Part shown: positions 51,126 to 58,503 of the stretch, one piece after another
Numbering within the stretch: position 1 is the stretch's first letter
Layout: each line of letters opens with the position of its first letter
DNA from: Ga0077560 sp046330435
GTDB lineage: Bacteria; Actinomycetota; Thermoleophilia; Miltoncostaeales; Miltoncostaeaceae
Length of the DNA: 64,000 nt
NCBI GenBank assembly: GCA_046330435.1
Contig: JAXLST010000011.1
Coordinates: 62,001 to 126,000 of the forward strand
Direction: 5' to 3'
Made by a program: the position numbers and the translations under genes
The notes under the pieces: model-generated
The model's database searches: none
What the model saw: the letters and a program-made list of their open reading frames with translations, nothing else
Told to the model about the DNA's origin: nothing

Positions 51126-52232
51126 CTACTGCACGCCGTACTTCGTGCACGCCGCCTTGAGCGCGGCGGTGGTGCACAGCTTCGCGGCGGTGGTGTAGCC
51201 GTCCGCGACGACGTCCTTCACGTTGTCCGCGAAGATCGCCTGGGGCTCGAGGAGCACGGACGGGACGTCACGGCCCGACTCGGTGTCCTTGACGGTGCCG
51301 GTGGCCGAGGTGGGCTCCTCGCCCTTCGCCAGCGCGATCGCCAGCTCGGAGGCCGCGTCGGCCTCCTTCTTGACGGCCTTGTAGACCGTCATGCACTGGG
51401 TGCCCAGCAGCACGCGCTGCAGGCCCTCGTCCGTGGCGTCCTGGCCCGTCACCGGGATCTTGCCCGCCACGCCGTTGCGCTGGAGGACGGAGATCACGGC
51501 GCCGCCGAGGCCGTCGTTCGCGGCGTCGACGCCCACGAAGTTGCCGTTGGCCTTGGTGTACATCTGCTCGAAGATCGTGCCGGCCTTGGTGTTGTCCCAG
51601 TCCGGAACGCTCTGGTCGGCGGCGATGGTGTAGCCGGCGGCCTTGATCGCGGCCTCGTAGCCCTGCTTGAAGAGGGTCGCGTTGTTGTCGGTCGGCGAGC
51701 CGTTGAGGAGCGCCACCGGGCCGCTGGTCTTGCCGAGGTCCTTCATGCACTTCACGAGGCCCTCACCCTGGGCGGTGCCCACGGCGACGTTGTCGAACGA
51801 CACGTAGTAGGACGCCGAGCCGTTGAGCGTGAGGCGGTCGTAGTCGATCGTCTTGATGCCCTGGTCCGCGGCCTTCTTCTGGCAGGCGGCACCGGTCTCG
51901 CTGTCCAGGTTCACGATCAGCAGCACGGACACGCCGTCGTTGATCATCTGGTCGCAGAGGGTCGCGAACTTGGCCTTGTCGCCGTTGGCGTTCTGGATGT
52001 CGGCCTTCACGCCGGCGGTGGAGAACGCGTCGGTGAGGAACTTGCGGTCCGCGGTCTCCCAGCGGTTGGAGGACGCGCTGTCCGGGAGGATCACGCCGAC
52101 GGAGCCGACGTCCGCGCTGGCACCGGAGGTGTCGCTGCTCCCGCTCGAGCTGCTGTCGCTACCACAGGCGGCGACGCCGAACGCCGTGACGGCAAGAGCG
52201 GCGGCAACGGCCAGGGAACGCTTACCACGCAT
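51126..52232 (-). CDS. xylF: Xylose-binding lipoprotein (XylF-like)
   Basis: 368 residues. Lipoprotein signal peptide with lipobox VAAC (Cys near residue 23), a Ser/Gly linker, then a periplasmic-binding-protein type I fold: VGVILPDSASSNRWETADR, LLIVNLDSETGAACQKKAADQGI, TIDYDRLTLNGSASYYVSFDN, PVTGQDATDEGLQRVLLGTQC. The sequence pattern matches the D-xylose binding protein group. A strong AAGGAG lies before ATG 52232. Confidence 0.93.
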   Translation of the reverse strand: MRGKRSLAVAAALAVTAFGVAACGSDSSSSGSSDTSGASADVGSVGVILPDSASSNRWETADRKFLTDAFSTAGVKADIQNANGDKAKFATLCDQMINDGVSVLLIVNLDSETGAACQKKAADQGIKTIDYDRLTLNGSASYYVSFDNVAVGTAQGEGLVKCMKDLGKTSGPVALLNGSPTDNNATLFKQGYEAAIKAAGYTIAADQSVPDWDNTKAGTIFEQMYTKANGNFVGVDAANDGLGGAVISVLQRNGVAGKIPVTGQDATDEGLQRVLLGTQCMTVYKAVKKEADAASELAIALAKGEEPTSATGTVKDTESGRDVPSVLLEPQAIFADNVKDVVADGYTTAAKLCTTAALKAACTKYGVQ

Positions 52233-52278
52233 AGGTGTGTCTCCTTGATCTGATGCGAGTCGGTGGGTGGAGCTACGT

Positions 52279-52294
52279 CCGGTCCACGGACCGG
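52279..52294. promoter_or_regulatory. Hairpin between xylA and xylF
   Basis: CCGGTCC (52279-52285) and GGACCGG (52288-52294), pairing around a small loop, 4 nt after the xylA stop. It may be a processing or stability element that sets different mRNA levels for enzyme and transporter genes. Confidence 0.3.
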
Positions 52295-52298
52295 GGGT

Positions 52299-53468
52299 TC
52301 AGGGACGGAGTCCGAGGATGTGGTCGATCACGAGCTGGTCGAGCCGCTCGTTGTGGAGGGCACGCGCACCGAGGGCGTCCACGTCGAACGCCTCGTCGCG
52401 AAGGGCTGCGGCGGCGGAGGGGTCGTAGGCCCCCACCGACGGGGTGCGGAGGTCGGGGACGCCCGCGTCGGCGAGCGCCTCCTGCACGACGGGGTCGGCG
52501 TCGAACGCCCGGGCCCGCTCCGCGAGGGCCTTGTAGGTGCGCATGCACCCACGGGCGAAGTCCCAGATGCCCTCGCCGGACTCGACGCGGTACGGGCGCG
52601 CGTCGAAGTGCCGGGGGCCGTCGTAGCCGCTGCCCTCGAGCAGCCGCACGAGGAAGAACTGGTCCTTGAGGGCCTGCGACCCGAAGCGCAGGTCCTGGTC
52701 GTACCGGCCCACGTTCTGGTCGTTCAGGTCGATGTGGAAGAGCTTGCCCTCCCAGATCGCCTGCGCCACGCCGTGGTGGAACGACAGCCCGGCCATCGTC
52801 TCGTGCGCGAACTCCGGGTTGAGGCCCACCATGTCGGGGTGGTCCAGGGTCCGGATGAAGCTCAGCGCGTGCCCGATGGTGGGCAGGAAGATGTCGGCGC
52901 GGGGCTCGTTGGGCTTCGGCTCCAGCGCGAACCGGATGTCGTAGCCGTTGTCCCGCACGTAGCCGCTCAGGAAGTTCAGGGCCTCCCGGAACCGGTCGAG
53001 CGCCGCCACCGGGTCCTTCGCGGCGTGCGAGTCCACGCCCTCCCGGCCGCCCCAGAACACGTAGGTGGGGGCGCCCAGCTCGGCGGCGAGGTCCAGGTTG
53101 CGCATGACCTTCTGGATCGCGAACCGGCGCACCTGCGGCGAGTTGCTGGTGAACGCGCCGTCCTTGAACACCGCGTGTGAGAACAGGTTCGTGGTGGCCA
53201 TGGAGACCACGACGCCGCTGTCCTGCAGGGCCCGGCGGAAGCGGGCGATGATCGCGTCGCGCTCCGCCGCGGGGGTGCCGAACGGGACCAGGTCGTCGTC
53301 ATGGAACGAGACGCCCCAGCCGCCGAGCTCGCCCAGGCGGCCCACGAAGTCCACGGGGTCGAGCTTGGGCCGGGTGGGACCGCCGAAGGGGTCGCCGCCG
53401 ACGTGGCCGATGGTCCACAGGCCGAAGGCGAACTTGTCCTCAGGGGTCGGAGCGAGCGGGTCGGGCAT
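52299..53468 (-). CDS. xylA: Xylose isomerase
   Basis: 389 residues, class I (actinobacterial) length. FAFGLWTIGHVGGDPFG at the start, VSFHDDDLVPFG with the catalytic His, YVFWGGREG, ALEPKPNEPR (Glu and Lys of the metal site), LNPEFAHETMAGLSFHH and HIDLNDQNVGRYDQDL give the full set of metal ligands. It interconverts D-xylose and D-xylulose and also D-glucose and fructose. Transcribed from its own operator-controlled promoter at 53506-53535. Confidence 0.97.
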   Translation of the reverse strand: MPDPLAPTPEDKFAFGLWTIGHVGGDPFGGPTRPKLDPVDFVGRLGELGGWGVSFHDDDLVPFGTPAAERDAIIARFRRALQDSGVVVSMATTNLFSHAVFKDGAFTSNSPQVRRFAIQKVMRNLDLAAELGAPTYVFWGGREGVDSHAAKDPVAALDRFREALNFLSGYVRDNGYDIRFALEPKPNEPRADIFLPTIGHALSFIRTLDHPDMVGLNPEFAHETMAGLSFHHGVAQAIWEGKLFHIDLNDQNVGRYDQDLRFGSQALKDQFFLVRLLEGSGYDGPRHFDARPYRVESGEGIWDFARGCMRTYKALAERARAFDADPVVQEALADAGVPDLRTPSVGAYDPSAAAALRDEAFDVDALGARALHNERLDQLVIDHILGLRP

Positions 53469-53491
53469 CGGTTCCGTTTCAACGCAGGAGC

Positions 53492-53535
53492 ATGTTGTGC
53501 GCGACAACATATTCCGTTCGTCACAGACAACACAA
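53492..53535 (-). promoter_or_regulatory. xylA promoter with overlapping 19-bp palindromic operator
   Basis: Minus-strand -35 TTGTGT (53535-53530), 18-nt spacer, -10 TATGTT (53511-53506). A palindrome with arms ATGTTGT (53492-53498) and ACAACAT (53504-53510) around GCGCG overlaps the -10 and the start site. Another ACAACA half-site lies at 53527-53532 inside the -35. This is a classic repressor layout, most likely for the ROK protein. Confidence 0.6.
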
Positions 53536-53634
53536 CCCCCTCCGGGAAATTTCCCGCGCCCACGCGGAAACCGGCGCCCAGAGGGCGCCCCCGCACTGCA
53601 ACATCTCCCGGTCCCGGCCCGCGGGACCGCGCGG

Positions 53635-55002
53635 CTAGGGGTGGATCGCGCCCCGTGCGTGGGCGTATGCGGCGCGCACATCCGGCGCCGGAGGCGCCTC
53701 GGCGACGGCCGCGCCGCCCGCCCGCCACTCCGGCGGCGTGGCGGCGCCGGACAGGGCCCAGGCGGCCTGGCGGGCCGCGCCGAGGGCCACGTACTCGGCC
53801 GGGGCGGGTATGTGGATCGCCCCACCAAATAGCGTCGCGGCCACGTGCCGCACCGCCGGGGACGCCGCGGCGCCGCCGATCAGCAGCACCCGGCGGGGGG
53901 CGGACCCCAGGGCGTCGACGGCCTCGGCCAGCGCGCACAGCATCCCCTCCACCGCCGCGCGGGCCATGCACTGGGGGGTCATGTTCGCGCGCGTCATGCC
54001 CACCAGGGTGCCGGTGGCGCCGGGCAGGTCCGGGGTGCGCTCGCCGTCGAGGTAGGGGATGAGCACCAGGCCGCCCGCCCCGGGGGGCGCGGCGAGCGCG
54101 AGGTCGCTGAGCGCGTCGAGGCCGACGCCGAGCATCGCCGCGGTGGCGGTGAGCACCCGGGCGGCGTTGAGGGTGCACACCAGGGGCAGGAACCGGCCGG
54201 TGGCGTCGGCGAACCCGGCGACGATGCCGGTGCCGTCCGCGCACGGGGCGTCGGCGACGGCCATCGCCGTGCCGGAGGTGCCCAGGGAGACGACCACGTC
54301 GCCGGGGCCCAGCCCGAGGCCCAGCGCGGCGCCCATGTTGTCGCCCGTGCCGGCCCCCAGCACGACACCGCCGGGGGTGTGGCCCACCACCGCACCCGGC
54401 ACGGCCACCTCGGGCACCGCGGCCTCATGGCCCAGCGCCCGCACCAGCAGGTCCGTGCGGTACGCGCCGTCCCGGGGCGACCAGTAGCCGGTGCCGCTGG
54501 CGTCACCCCGGTCGGTGGCGGCGACCGTGCCGCCGGACAGCCGGTGGGTGAGCCAGTCGTGCGGCAGCATCACCGACGCCACGCGCGCCGCGTTCGACGG
54601 CTCGGCCCGCGCGAGCCAGCGCAGCTTCGTGACGGTGAAGGACGCCACCGGCACGCTTCCCACGGCGTCGGCCCACGCCTGCCCCCCGCCGAGCTCGGCC
54701 ACCAGGTCGGCGGCGTCGGGCGCCGAGCGGGTGTCGTTCCACAGCAGGGCCGGGCGGATCACCTCACCGTCGTCGTCGAGCGCCACCATGCCGTGCTGCT
54801 GGCCGGCCACGCTCACCGCGGCGACGCCGTCCATCACGCCGTGCATCGCGGTGCCGAGCGCCTCCCACCAGCGGTCGGGATGGCATTCGGTGCCGTCCGG
54901 GTGGGCGGCGCGCCCCTCGCGGACCACCTCGCCGGTCGCGGCGTCGCACACCACGACCTTGACCGACTGGGTGGAGGAGTCGACCCCCGCGACGAGCGGC
55001 AC
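53635..55002 (-). CDS. xylB: Xylulokinase
   Basis: 455 residues of the FGGY kinase family. VAGVDSSTQSVKVVVCDA is the phosphate-1 motif, VSVAGQQHGMVALDD the sugar-site block, LLWNDTRS the adenosine/sugar loop, GAGTGDNMGAALGLGL and VVSLGTSGTAMAV the phosphate-2 region, LIGGAAASPAVRHVAATLFG the adenosine motif. It phosphorylates D-xylulose for the pentose phosphate pathway. GTG 55002 lies 5 nt after the stop of the upstream LLM gene, so the two are cotranscribed; xylA has its own promoter 166 nt downstream. Confidence 0.94.
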   Translation of the reverse strand: MPLVAGVDSSTQSVKVVVCDAATGEVVREGRAAHPDGTECHPDRWWEALGTAMHGVMDGVAAVSVAGQQHGMVALDDDGEVIRPALLWNDTRSAPDAADLVAELGGGQAWADAVGSVPVASFTVTKLRWLARAEPSNAARVASVMLPHDWLTHRLSGGTVAATDRGDASGTGYWSPRDGAYRTDLLVRALGHEAAVPEVAVPGAVVGHTPGGVVLGAGTGDNMGAALGLGLGPGDVVVSLGTSGTAMAVADAPCADGTGIVAGFADATGRFLPLVCTLNAARVLTATAAMLGVGLDALSDLALAAPPGAGGLVLIPYLDGERTPDLPGATGTLVGMTRANMTPQCMARAAVEGMLCALAEAVDALGSAPRRVLLIGGAAASPAVRHVAATLFGGAIHIPAPAEYVALGAARQAAWALSGAATPPEWRAGGAAVAEAPPAPDVRAAYAHARGAIHP

Positions 55003-55007
55003 GTGCG

Positions 55008-56033
55008 CTACTCCGCGGCGGCGGCCGCGGGCTCCCGGGCCGTCGCGCCCATCGCGCCGGCGATGAGCTCGTAGGAGCGCATCCGCTCGGCGTGGTCGGT
55101 GACCATCGCCATGATCATCACCTCGTCCGCGGCCGTCTCGTCCGCCAGCCGGGTGAGCTCCGCGCCCACCTCGGCGGGGTCGCCCAGCACCTGGGCGCGC
55201 CGGTACCGGCGGATCTGGTCGAGCTCCGCCTCGTCGTAGTCCAGGGACGCCGCGACCTCCGGCGGCTCCAGGGGGCCGGGCCGGCCCTGCCGCAGCCGCA
55301 GCACGCCGAGGGCCATCGACCACGCCAGCTCGTGGGCCCGTTCCGATGTGTCCGCGCAGACCGCCGAGAGCCCGAGGATCGCGTAGGGCTCCTCCAGCAT
55401 GCCGGGGCGGAAGCGCTCCCGGTACATCCGCATGATCTCCGCGGCGCCGCGGGGGTTGAGGTGCCGGGCGAAGGCGAACCCGGTGCCCATTGCGGCGGCC
55501 ACCTGGGCGCCGAACTCCGACGACCCGAGGATCCACACGGGCGGCAGCGGCACGTCGGCGGGCTCCGCCGCGACCGGCGCGAACGGGTGACCGTCGGGGA
55601 AGCCCTCACCGCCGAACGCCAGCAGCTCGGCCAGCTGCGTCGGGAAGTCCGGGGTCTCGGCGCCGCGGCGGATCGCGTACGCGGTGAGGCCGTCGGTGCC
55701 GGGCGCGCGCCCCAGCCCCAGGTCGATGCGCCCGGGGTGCAGGGCCTCCAGCACCCGGAAGGCCTCGGCCACCCGCAGCGGGCTGTGGTTGGGGAGCATC
55801 ACCCCGCCGGAACCCACGCGGATGCGCGAGGTGTTCGCCGCGATGTGGGCGATCATCACCTCGGGCGACGGGCAGGCCATCGTCGGCGAGTTGTGGTGCT
55901 CGGCCACCCAGTCCCGGTGGTACCCGAGGGCCTCGGCGTGGCGGGCCAGCTCGGTGGTGTTGCGCACCACGTCCCGGCTCGATGAGCCGGCGGGCACGGG
56001 GGCGAGGTCGAGGACGGAGATCGGCAGCGGCAT
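55008..56033 (-). CDS. LLM-class flavin-dependent oxidoreductase
   Basis: 341 residues of the bacterial-luciferase-like TIM barrel family: SVLDLAPVPAG, YHRDWVAEHHNSPTMACPSPEV, VGSGGVMLPNHSPLRVAEAF and VWILGSSEFGAQVAAAMGTGFAFA are the markers of the MsnO8/YhbW group. These enzymes use reduced FMN or F420; the substrate is unknown. It is the first gene of a two-gene unit with xylB. ATG 56033 has TACGCT exactly 6 nt upstream, and the upstream in-frame start is rejected. Confidence 0.9.
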   Translation of the reverse strand: MPLPISVLDLAPVPAGSSSRDVVRNTTELARHAEALGYHRDWVAEHHNSPTMACPSPEVMIAHIAANTSRIRVGSGGVMLPNHSPLRVAEAFRVLEALHPGRIDLGLGRAPGTDGLTAYAIRRGAETPDFPTQLAELLAFGGEGFPDGHPFAPVAAEPADVPLPPVWILGSSEFGAQVAAAMGTGFAFARHLNPRGAAEIMRMYRERFRPGMLEEPYAILGLSAVCADTSERAHELAWSMALGVLRLRQGRPGPLEPPEVAASLDYDEAELDQIRRYRRAQVLGDPAEVGAELTRLADETAADEVMIMAMVTDHAERMRSYELIAGAMGATAREPAAAAAE

Positions 56034-56039
56034 GCCCCG

Positions 56040-56045
56040 AGCGTA
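56040..56045 (-). promoter_or_regulatory. -10 box TACGCT, leaderless promoter of the LLM-xylB unit
   Basis: TACGCT on the minus strand, 6 nt before ATG 56033. Confidence 0.5.
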
Positions 56046-56071
56046 GCCGGGCCCACCGCCGGATGCCGGGG

Positions 56072-56350
56072 TCACCCCGGGATCGCGCCGTCCTCGCCCA
56101 GCAGCGCCGTGGCCTCCGCGAGCGTGGTGTCGGGCCCGGGGACCACCAGGTCCGATCCCGTGAACTCGTCAACCGCCAGCGGCGTCCCGGCCGTTGCGAT
56201 CGCCTCCGCGAGGCCGCCCAGGGCGGCCTGCAGCGCGGCCTCGTCGCCGGCCGCCAGGGCCTCCTCCACCGCGTCGTCGGCGGCCTCCACCACGCCCATG
56301 TCGGCGTCCGCGAGCCGGAACTGGCCCACGCCGAGCACACGGATGATCAC
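56072..56350 (-). CDS. pspAA: PspA-associated protein PspAA
   Basis: 92 residues. The start VIIRVLGVGQFRLADADM and the helical VVEAADDAVEEALAAGDEAALQAALGGLAEAI match PspAA, a small domain found beside pspA in Actinobacteria and other lineages. The GTG overlaps the pspA stop (GTGA). Its role is unknown beyond association with PspA. Confidence 0.85.
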   Translation of the reverse strand: MIIRVLGVGQFRLADADMGVVEAADDAVEEALAAGDEAALQAALGGLAEAIATAGTPLAVDEFTGSDLVVPGPDTTLAEATALLGEDGAIPG

Positions 56351-57063
56351 GACGCACCTCCCGTCCGCGCGGTGCCGGTCCCGGTCCCGCCGATCTCGCT
56401 CTTCAGGCGCTCCAGCTCCGCGTCGACGTTCCCGCCGGCGGGTGCCGGCGCCGGGGCGGCGTCGCCGCCGGAGACGTCCTCCAGGCTCCCGGAGGCGATG
56501 AGCTCGTCGATGGCCTCCGCCCGGGCCTGCATGTTCTGCAGGTTGTCCTCGGCCTTCGCGGCGGCGGCGCCCATCTCCGCCATGTCCTCGGACAGGCCGC
56601 TCACGGCCTCCCCCACCTTCACCTGCGCCTCGGCCGCGGAGTACTGCGCCTGGATCGTGTCCTTCTGGGTCCGGAACGCCGCGATGCGCGCCTCGAGCTT
56701 GGCCTGCGTGAGGGTCATCTTGTCCTGCTCGGCCACCAGCGCCGCGCGCTGGGCGCTCACCTGGTCGACCTGCGCCTGCACGCCCGCGCGCCGGGTCAGC
56801 GCCTGCCGGGCCAGGTCCTCCCGGCCCGCCTGCAGGGCCTCCTTGGCGTGCCGCTCCAGGGTCGCGGCGGTGGCGGCGAGCTGCTCCACCTGGATGTCCA
56901 GGCGCATGCGCCCGGCGGTGACGTCCGCGATCGAGCGCTCCAGCGTCGCCAGCAGCGCCTCGCTGCGCTGCAGCGACGCGTCCATGAGCTCGCCGGCGTC
57001 GCGGCCGTCCTCGGGCTTCGCCCGGTGCCGGAACACCGAGGTCATGCGGTCGAACAGTCCCAT
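56347..57063 (-). CDS. pspA: PspA/IM30 (ESCRT-III-like) family protein
   Basis: 238 residues, almost all coiled coil. MGLFDRMTSVFRHRAKPED is the amphipathic membrane-contact start, followed by LMDASLQRSEALLATLERSIADV and long heptad-rich helices to about residue 190, then a Pro/Ala linker and a short C-terminal helix (VDAELERLKSEIG). It should polymerise on the inner face of the membrane and repair or stabilise it under stress. GGAGG precedes the ATG and a TAGGCT box lies at 57097-57102. Confidence 0.92.
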   Translation of the reverse strand: MGLFDRMTSVFRHRAKPEDGRDAGELMDASLQRSEALLATLERSIADVTAGRMRLDIQVEQLAATAATLERHAKEALQAGREDLARQALTRRAGVQAQVDQVSAQRAALVAEQDKMTLTQAKLEARIAAFRTQKDTIQAQYSAAEAQVKVGEAVSGLSEDMAEMGAAAAKAEDNLQNMQARAEAIDELIASGSLEDVSGGDAAPAPAPAGGNVDAELERLKSEIGGTGTGTARTGGAS

Positions 57064-57096
57064 CGGGCTCCAACCTCCGCGGGGGGTGACCGGGCG

Positions 57097-57102
57097 AGCC
57101 TA
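57097..57102 (-). promoter_or_regulatory. -10 box TAGGCT of pspA-pspAA
   Basis: TAGGCT on the minus strand, about 34 nt before the pspA ATG; leader contains GGAGG (57074-57078). Unlike many genes here, this one is leadered. Confidence 0.4.
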
Positions 57103-57170
57103 ACCCCCGCCGCCGCGGATCGGAACGACGGGCGCTTGCCCCGGGAGCCGCACGCTGACACGCTCGCCGC

Positions 57171-58499
57171 ATGCGAACCTCCCTCCCCCGCCTCGCCCTG
57201 GCGGCCGCGGCCCTCGTGATGCTCATCGCGACCGGCCCCGCCGCGGCGCTCATCAGCCCCAGCGACATGATCGGCACGGACGTCCGCGCCGAGTCCTCGG
57301 CCCAGGTCACCTCCGCCGAGCGCGACCAGCTCACGACCGCCGCGCAGCGCCTCGCCGACCGCGGCGCCCCCACCAAGTTCCTCGTCCTCGGCAAGCGGCC
57401 GGGGTCCGGCACCGACCAGGAGCTCCGGGACTACGCCAAGCGCGTCCGCGTCACCGTGGGCAGCGAGTACTCGGTGCTGGTGCTCGCGGCGAGCCCCCGC
57501 GGCCTCGCGATCGCCTCCAAGCTGCCCCAGGCCCGCACGAACGCCATCTTCCAGAACCGGATCTCCGACCTGCGCGCGGACCCGGTGAACGGCACCGTGC
57601 TGGTGGCGCAGGACGTCGCCAGCGAGGTGCTGGGGGCCGACGTCTCACAGCCCGTCAACGACACCTCGTCCTCCGGCGGGTCCGGCGGCGGCACGCTCGT
57701 GGCGATCCTGGGCCTGCTCGGCCTGGGCGGCGTCGCCATCTGGTTCATGTCCCGCCGCGCCCGCAAGCGCGCCCGGCAGCGGGTCGAGGACCAGCGCGGC
57801 CTGGAGAAGGCGCTGCTCGACCCGCTGGTGGACGGCCTCGCCGCGCAGATCAACGACCTGGACCCGCAGATGCAGGTGGGCGGCCCCGGCGCGGACGCCG
57901 CGAAGGCCGACTACCAGGAGGCCGTGCTCACCTACGCGGACGCCCGGGCGGCCGTGGAGCGGGCGCAGACCCCGGCGCAGATCGGCGAGGCCCGGCAGAT
58001 GCTGGAGAAGGGCCTCCGCGCCGCCCGCCGCGCACAGGCCCGCCTGGAGGGCCGGCCGGTGGAGGCCGCCGAGCAGGAGCCGCTGCTGGAGGGGCTCTGC
58101 ACCTTCGACCCCAAGCACGGGAAGGCCGTCGGCGAGGCCACGGTGACCGCGCCGGACGGCCGCACCGCACAGGTGCCGGTGTGCGCGGACTGCATGCGCC
58201 GCATGCAGGAGGGCCAGGCCCCCGAGGTGCGGCAGGTGCAGGTGGGCGGCCGCAACCAGCCGTACTGGCAGGGCGGCGGAGGGATGGGCGGGCTGCTCAA
58301 CGGCGCGCTGCTCGGGATCCTGCTGGGCGGGATGTTCGGCGGCGGCTCGGCCTCCGGCGACCAGGGGCACCACGGCGGCGGCTGGCCCGACCAGTGGGGC
58401 GGCGACTCCGGGGGCGGCTTCGGCGGGGACGCCGGCGGCGGCAGCTTCGGGGGCGGCGACTTCGGCGGCGGCGGGGACGCCGGGGGCGGCAGCTTCTAG
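57171..58499 (+). CDS. TPM-domain (YgcG-like) membrane protein with Gly-rich tail
   Basis: 442 residues. Signal peptide (residues 1-26), then a TPM-type domain at about 35-150 (YSVLVLAASPRGLAIASKLPQ; RADPVNGTVLVAQ), one membrane helix at about 165-190 (TLVAILGLLGLGGVAIWFMS), a basic then helical cytosolic region, a CxxCM pair (PVCADCMRRM) and LCTFDPKHGK, and a Gly/Asp/Phe-rich low-complexity end (GGGDFGGGGDAGGGSF). TPM proteins often occur with PspA; here it diverges from pspA with a 107-nt shared upstream region, so both probably belong to one envelope-stress module. Confidence 0.82.
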   Translation: MRTSLPRLALAAAALVMLIATGPAAALISPSDMIGTDVRAESSAQVTSAERDQLTTAAQRLADRGAPTKFLVLGKRPGSGTDQELRDYAKRVRVTVGSEYSVLVLAASPRGLAIASKLPQARTNAIFQNRISDLRADPVNGTVLVAQDVASEVLGADVSQPVNDTSSSGGSGGGTLVAILGLLGLGGVAIWFMSRRARKRARQRVEDQRGLEKALLDPLVDGLAAQINDLDPQMQVGGPGADAAKADYQEAVLTYADARAAVERAQTPAQIGEARQMLEKGLRAARRAQARLEGRPVEAAEQEPLLEGLCTFDPKHGKAVGEATVTAPDGRTAQVPVCADCMRRMQEGQAPEVRQVQVGGRNQPYWQGGGGMGGLLNGALLGILLGGMFGGGSASGDQGHHGGGWPDQWGGDSGGGFGGDAGGGSFGGGDFGGGGDAGGGSF

Positions 58500-58503
58500 G
58501 CGG

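Noticed and set aside
58380..58499. Gly-rich DNA repeat as a tandem repeat locus
   Set aside because: It is the in-frame low-complexity tail of the TPM protein, with imperfect units and codon variation.
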